Below are positions 62,344 to 64,000 of a DNA stretch of 64,000 nt, in pieces. Made by a program: the position numbers and the translations under genes. Below the pieces are notes generated by a model that did no database searches, was not told where the DNA came from, and saw only the letters and a list, made by a program, of their open reading frames with translations. The DNA is taken from the NCBI GenBank assembly GCA_002720865.1, contig PBIO01000030.1:124001-188000 (forward strand), in the 5' to 3' direction. The stretch's first letter is position 1, and each line of letters begins with the position of its first letter. This stretch comes from Halobacteriovorax sp. (GTDB lineage Bacteria; Bdellovibrionota; Bacteriovoracia; Bacteriovoracales; Bacteriovoracaceae).

Positions 62344-63312
62344 TTGCAAAAAACCGCGATTATAACAGGTGTTACAGGGCAGGATGGGTCATATCTATCA
62401 AAACTCTTACTAAATAAGGGATACAAGGTAATTGGAATCACGAGAGAGTCCTCCACTATCCCATGCCTCAACCACCAATTTTTAAAAATTGAAGAGAAGA
62501 TTGATATTAGGAAATTGGACCTTTTAAAGCTAAACGATGTTATTTCTTTATTAGAAGAAATAAAACCTGATGAAGTTTACAACCTAGCTGCCCAAAGCTC
62601 CGTAGGCCTCTCATTTGATGAACCGATCATGACTCTAGAGTTTAATATTTTCAGTACGATTAACTTACTAGAGGCTATTAGGAAAACAAATAAAGATATC
62701 AGAATGTATCAAGCCTCAAGCAGTGAGATGTTTGGGCAAATAAGTGAAGAAAAACTGCCCTTAAAAGAAAGTACGATTTTTCACCCTGTTAGTCCTTATG
62801 CTATTTCAAAAGCTTCTTCGCATTGGACAGCGGTCAATTACAGAGAGTCCTACGGACTTTTTGTAAGTTGTGGAATTCTTTTCAATCATGAATCAGTTCT
62901 TAGAAGATCAAACTTTGTAAGTAAAAAAATATTGAGTACGGCTATAAAAATCTCAAAAGGTGAGGCTGATCATATTAACCTAGGGAATCTAGACGTGTTC
63001 AGGGACTGGGGATATGCACCCGACTATGTCGAGGCTATGTGGCTAATGCTCCAACATAATTCTCCGGACGATTTTCTCATCTGCTCAGGTGAGGCCAATA
63101 GCTTAAAAGACTTTGTGCATATTACTTTTGAAAGTCTAGGTCTTGATCCTGAGGAATTTATTCGTATCGATCAAAGCTTGTTAAGACCAGTTGATTTAAA
63201 AATCATTTATGGGACTAATCATAAAGCAAGGGAAGTTCTAGGCTGGGAATACGATAGAAGCTTTAAAGAATTGGTTGATAAACTTCTCGAAGAAGAAAAG
63301 TCTATTTCATAA
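62344..63312 (+). CDS. GDP-mannose 4,6-dehydratase-like enzyme
   Basis: A 322-residue extended SDR enzyme with a TTG start behind AAAGGG. The NADP site is AIITGVTGQDGSYLSKLLLNKGYKVIGI, as in GMD; then VYNLAAQSSVGLSFDEP, YQASSSEMFGQI, YAISKASSHWTAVNYRESYGLF (YxxxK) and LFNHES. In classic GMD the last is followed by PRRG; here VLRRS, so some deviation exists. It would make GDP-4-keto-6-deoxymannose, a precursor of GDP-fucose, GDP-rhamnose or GDP-perosamine; the GT11 gene at 12480 is a possible user. No Fcl or Rmd gene is seen. Confidence 0.87.
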   Translation: MQKTAIITGVTGQDGSYLSKLLLNKGYKVIGITRESSTIPCLNHQFLKIEEKIDIRKLDLLKLNDVISLLEEIKPDEVYNLAAQSSVGLSFDEPIMTLEFNIFSTINLLEAIRKTNKDIRMYQASSSEMFGQISEEKLPLKESTIFHPVSPYAISKASSHWTAVNYRESYGLFVSCGILFNHESVLRRSNFVSKKILSTAIKISKGEADHINLGNLDVFRDWGYAPDYVEAMWLMLQHNSPDDFLICSGEANSLKDFVHITFESLGLDPEEFIRIDQSLLRPVDLKIIYGTNHKAREVLGWEYDRSFKELVDKLLEEEKSIS

Positions 63313-64000
63313 GAGGCTTATATAACTTTTCCATATATTCAGATGAAATAACTTTATAATCAAACCTCTTCACGGTCTCTATACCTCTTTGAACGAACTT
63401 TTTCGATAATTCAGGATTATTTAATATTTTAAGACATGACTTAGCCATTGCTTCGGTATCACCGACTTCTACAATAAAACCATTTTCACCGTCTTCTATC
63501 ATATCTGGGACCTGCCCAACTAAAGTCGAAACAACTGGCACACCACTAGCGTGGCATTCCATTGGAGCCCTTGGTCCGCCTTCGAGCCTAGATGAAACCA
63601 GATAGATATCTAAGAGATTAAAACACTTCGTAATATCCTTATAATTATCTAAAAAGATATGCTTATACTTAATTCCAGATTCTTCAAGTCTCTTCTTCAC
63701 ATATCCTCGTGAAGGTCCAGTTAGAAAAACAAATACCTCTTTTTCTTTATTAATTAATTCTACAGCATCACAAAAGTGATCGGGACCTTTACAAAGTTTT
63801 GGCTCAAGACCTTCTCCCCAACCGTTTCCATCTTTTTGAAAAGAGCCGATTACTGTCGCATCTTCAGGTATTCCAAATTCTTTTCTAATTTCTTTCTTTT
63901 TGCCCTCATCAACTGGAGAGAAGAATCCAACATCAATCCCGATTGGTATAATAACTATTTTCTTTTCACTTATCCCGCAACGAATAAGATGCTCTTTAGT
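63302..64000 (-). CDS. Family 4 glycosyltransferase (partial, 5' end outside window)
   Basis: A GT4 enzyme cut by the window edge. The frame is open from the TAA side at 63302 through 64000 (about 232 codons): the GTG at 63700 is an internal Val, since upstream codons continue with GSFQKDGNGWGEGLEPKLCKGPDHF and VFLTGPSRGYV, and further upstream IPIGIDVGFFSPV. These match the donor-binding half, and the E-x7-E region is SRLEGGPRAPMECHASGVPVV. It thus lacks only the N-terminal part. Its 3' end overlaps the convergent GMD-like gene by 11 bases. Confidence 0.87.
   Translation of the reverse strand, partial: TKEHLIRCGISEKKIVIIPIGIDVGFFSPVDEGKKKEIRKEFGIPEDATVIGSFQKDGNGWGEGLEPKLCKGPDHFCDAVELINKEKEVFVFLTGPSRGYVKKRLEESGIKYKHIFLDNYKDITKCFNLLDIYLVSSRLEGGPRAPMECHASGVPVVSTLVGQVPDMIEDGENGFIVEVGDTEAMAKSCLKILNNPELSKKFVQRGIETVKRFDYKVISSEYMEKLYKPLMK

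Noticed and set aside
63302-63700. A 132-residue protein starting at GTG 63700.
   Set aside because: The frame continues upstream to the window edge with conserved GT4 sequence; the GTG is an internal Val codon of a longer, edge-cut gene.
1-64000. RfaH ops/JUMPstart element, insertion sequences, CRISPR arrays, tRNA genes.
   Set aside because: No matching sequences or structures were recognised on either strand.

Overview
The window is almost entirely one surface-polysaccharide and glycan biosynthesis island on an AT-rich chromosome. The only housekeeping gene is at the left edge: the last 64 codons of a cmoA-like tRNA-modification gene. The right edge cuts a family-4 glycosyltransferase. No rRNA, tRNA, transposase, integrase or CRISPR array was seen. 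Low GC, Gram-negative pathway types (Wzx flippases, Wzy/O-antigen-ligase proteins, WbpM-type dehydratase, PglC/WcaJ-type phosphoglycosyl transferase, pseudaminic acid genes) and frequent GTG/TTG starts point to a proteobacterial-type Gram-negative. A Bdellovibrionota (Halobacteriovorax-like) or Campylobacterota-like host is possible, but the sequence alone does not settle it.

Layout. 0-7 kb: methyltransferases and glycosyltransferases in alternating orientation. 7-21 kb: polysaccharide assembly core with two Wzx flippases, a deacetylase, a WbpM-type 4,6-dehydratase, an alpha-1,2-fucosyltransferase, two polymerase/ligase-like proteins, a DUF6056-like membrane protein and the phosphoglycosyl transferase that would load the first sugar on undecaprenyl phosphate. 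21-29.5 kb: UDP-glucuronate 4-epimerase, glycosyltransferases, an alpha/alpha-toroid protein, methyltransferases and a YfhO-type membrane protein. 30-45 kb: a pseudaminic-acid-type module (PseC, PseG, PseI, PseF) with two formyltransferases, an extra DegT aminotransferase, and an acetamidino-forming set (amidotransferase, HisH, HisF, second amidotransferase); no PseH acetyltransferase or PseB dehydratase is visible. 45-49 kb: nucleotide-sugar dehydrogenase, epimerase, CBS-nucleotidyltransferase. 48.5-55 kb: kinase-like/Rossmann fusion, large methyltransferase, ABC exporter, ParB-like protein and an unrecognised protein. 55-60 kb: a second nonulosonate-type module (oxidoreductase, NeuB-cupin fusion, HAD phosphatase, CMP-sugar synthetase, glycosyltransferase). 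60-64 kb: methyltransferase, glycosyltransferases, GDP-mannose-4,6-dehydratase-like protein.

How it fits together. The sugar-nucleotide genes would supply 6-deoxy-amino sugars, GDP-6-deoxyhexose, uronic acids and two CMP-ulosonic acids. About sixteen glycosyltransferases would use them on undecaprenyl-linked or other carriers, with export by two Wzx flippases and one ABC exporter. The duplicated assembly machinery suggests more than one glycan.

Gene packing is extreme: all eight convergent gene pairs overlap or abut, one divergent pair shares bases of its start codons, and no gene-free stretch reaches 300 bases (the longest is about 207 bases at 44907-45113). Two membrane-protein genes appear to start at ATT. 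The most unusual content is the formyl/amidine-modified pseudaminate module, the second ulosonate module with its synthase-cupin fusion, and the 48.5-55 kb set around a probable pseudokinase.
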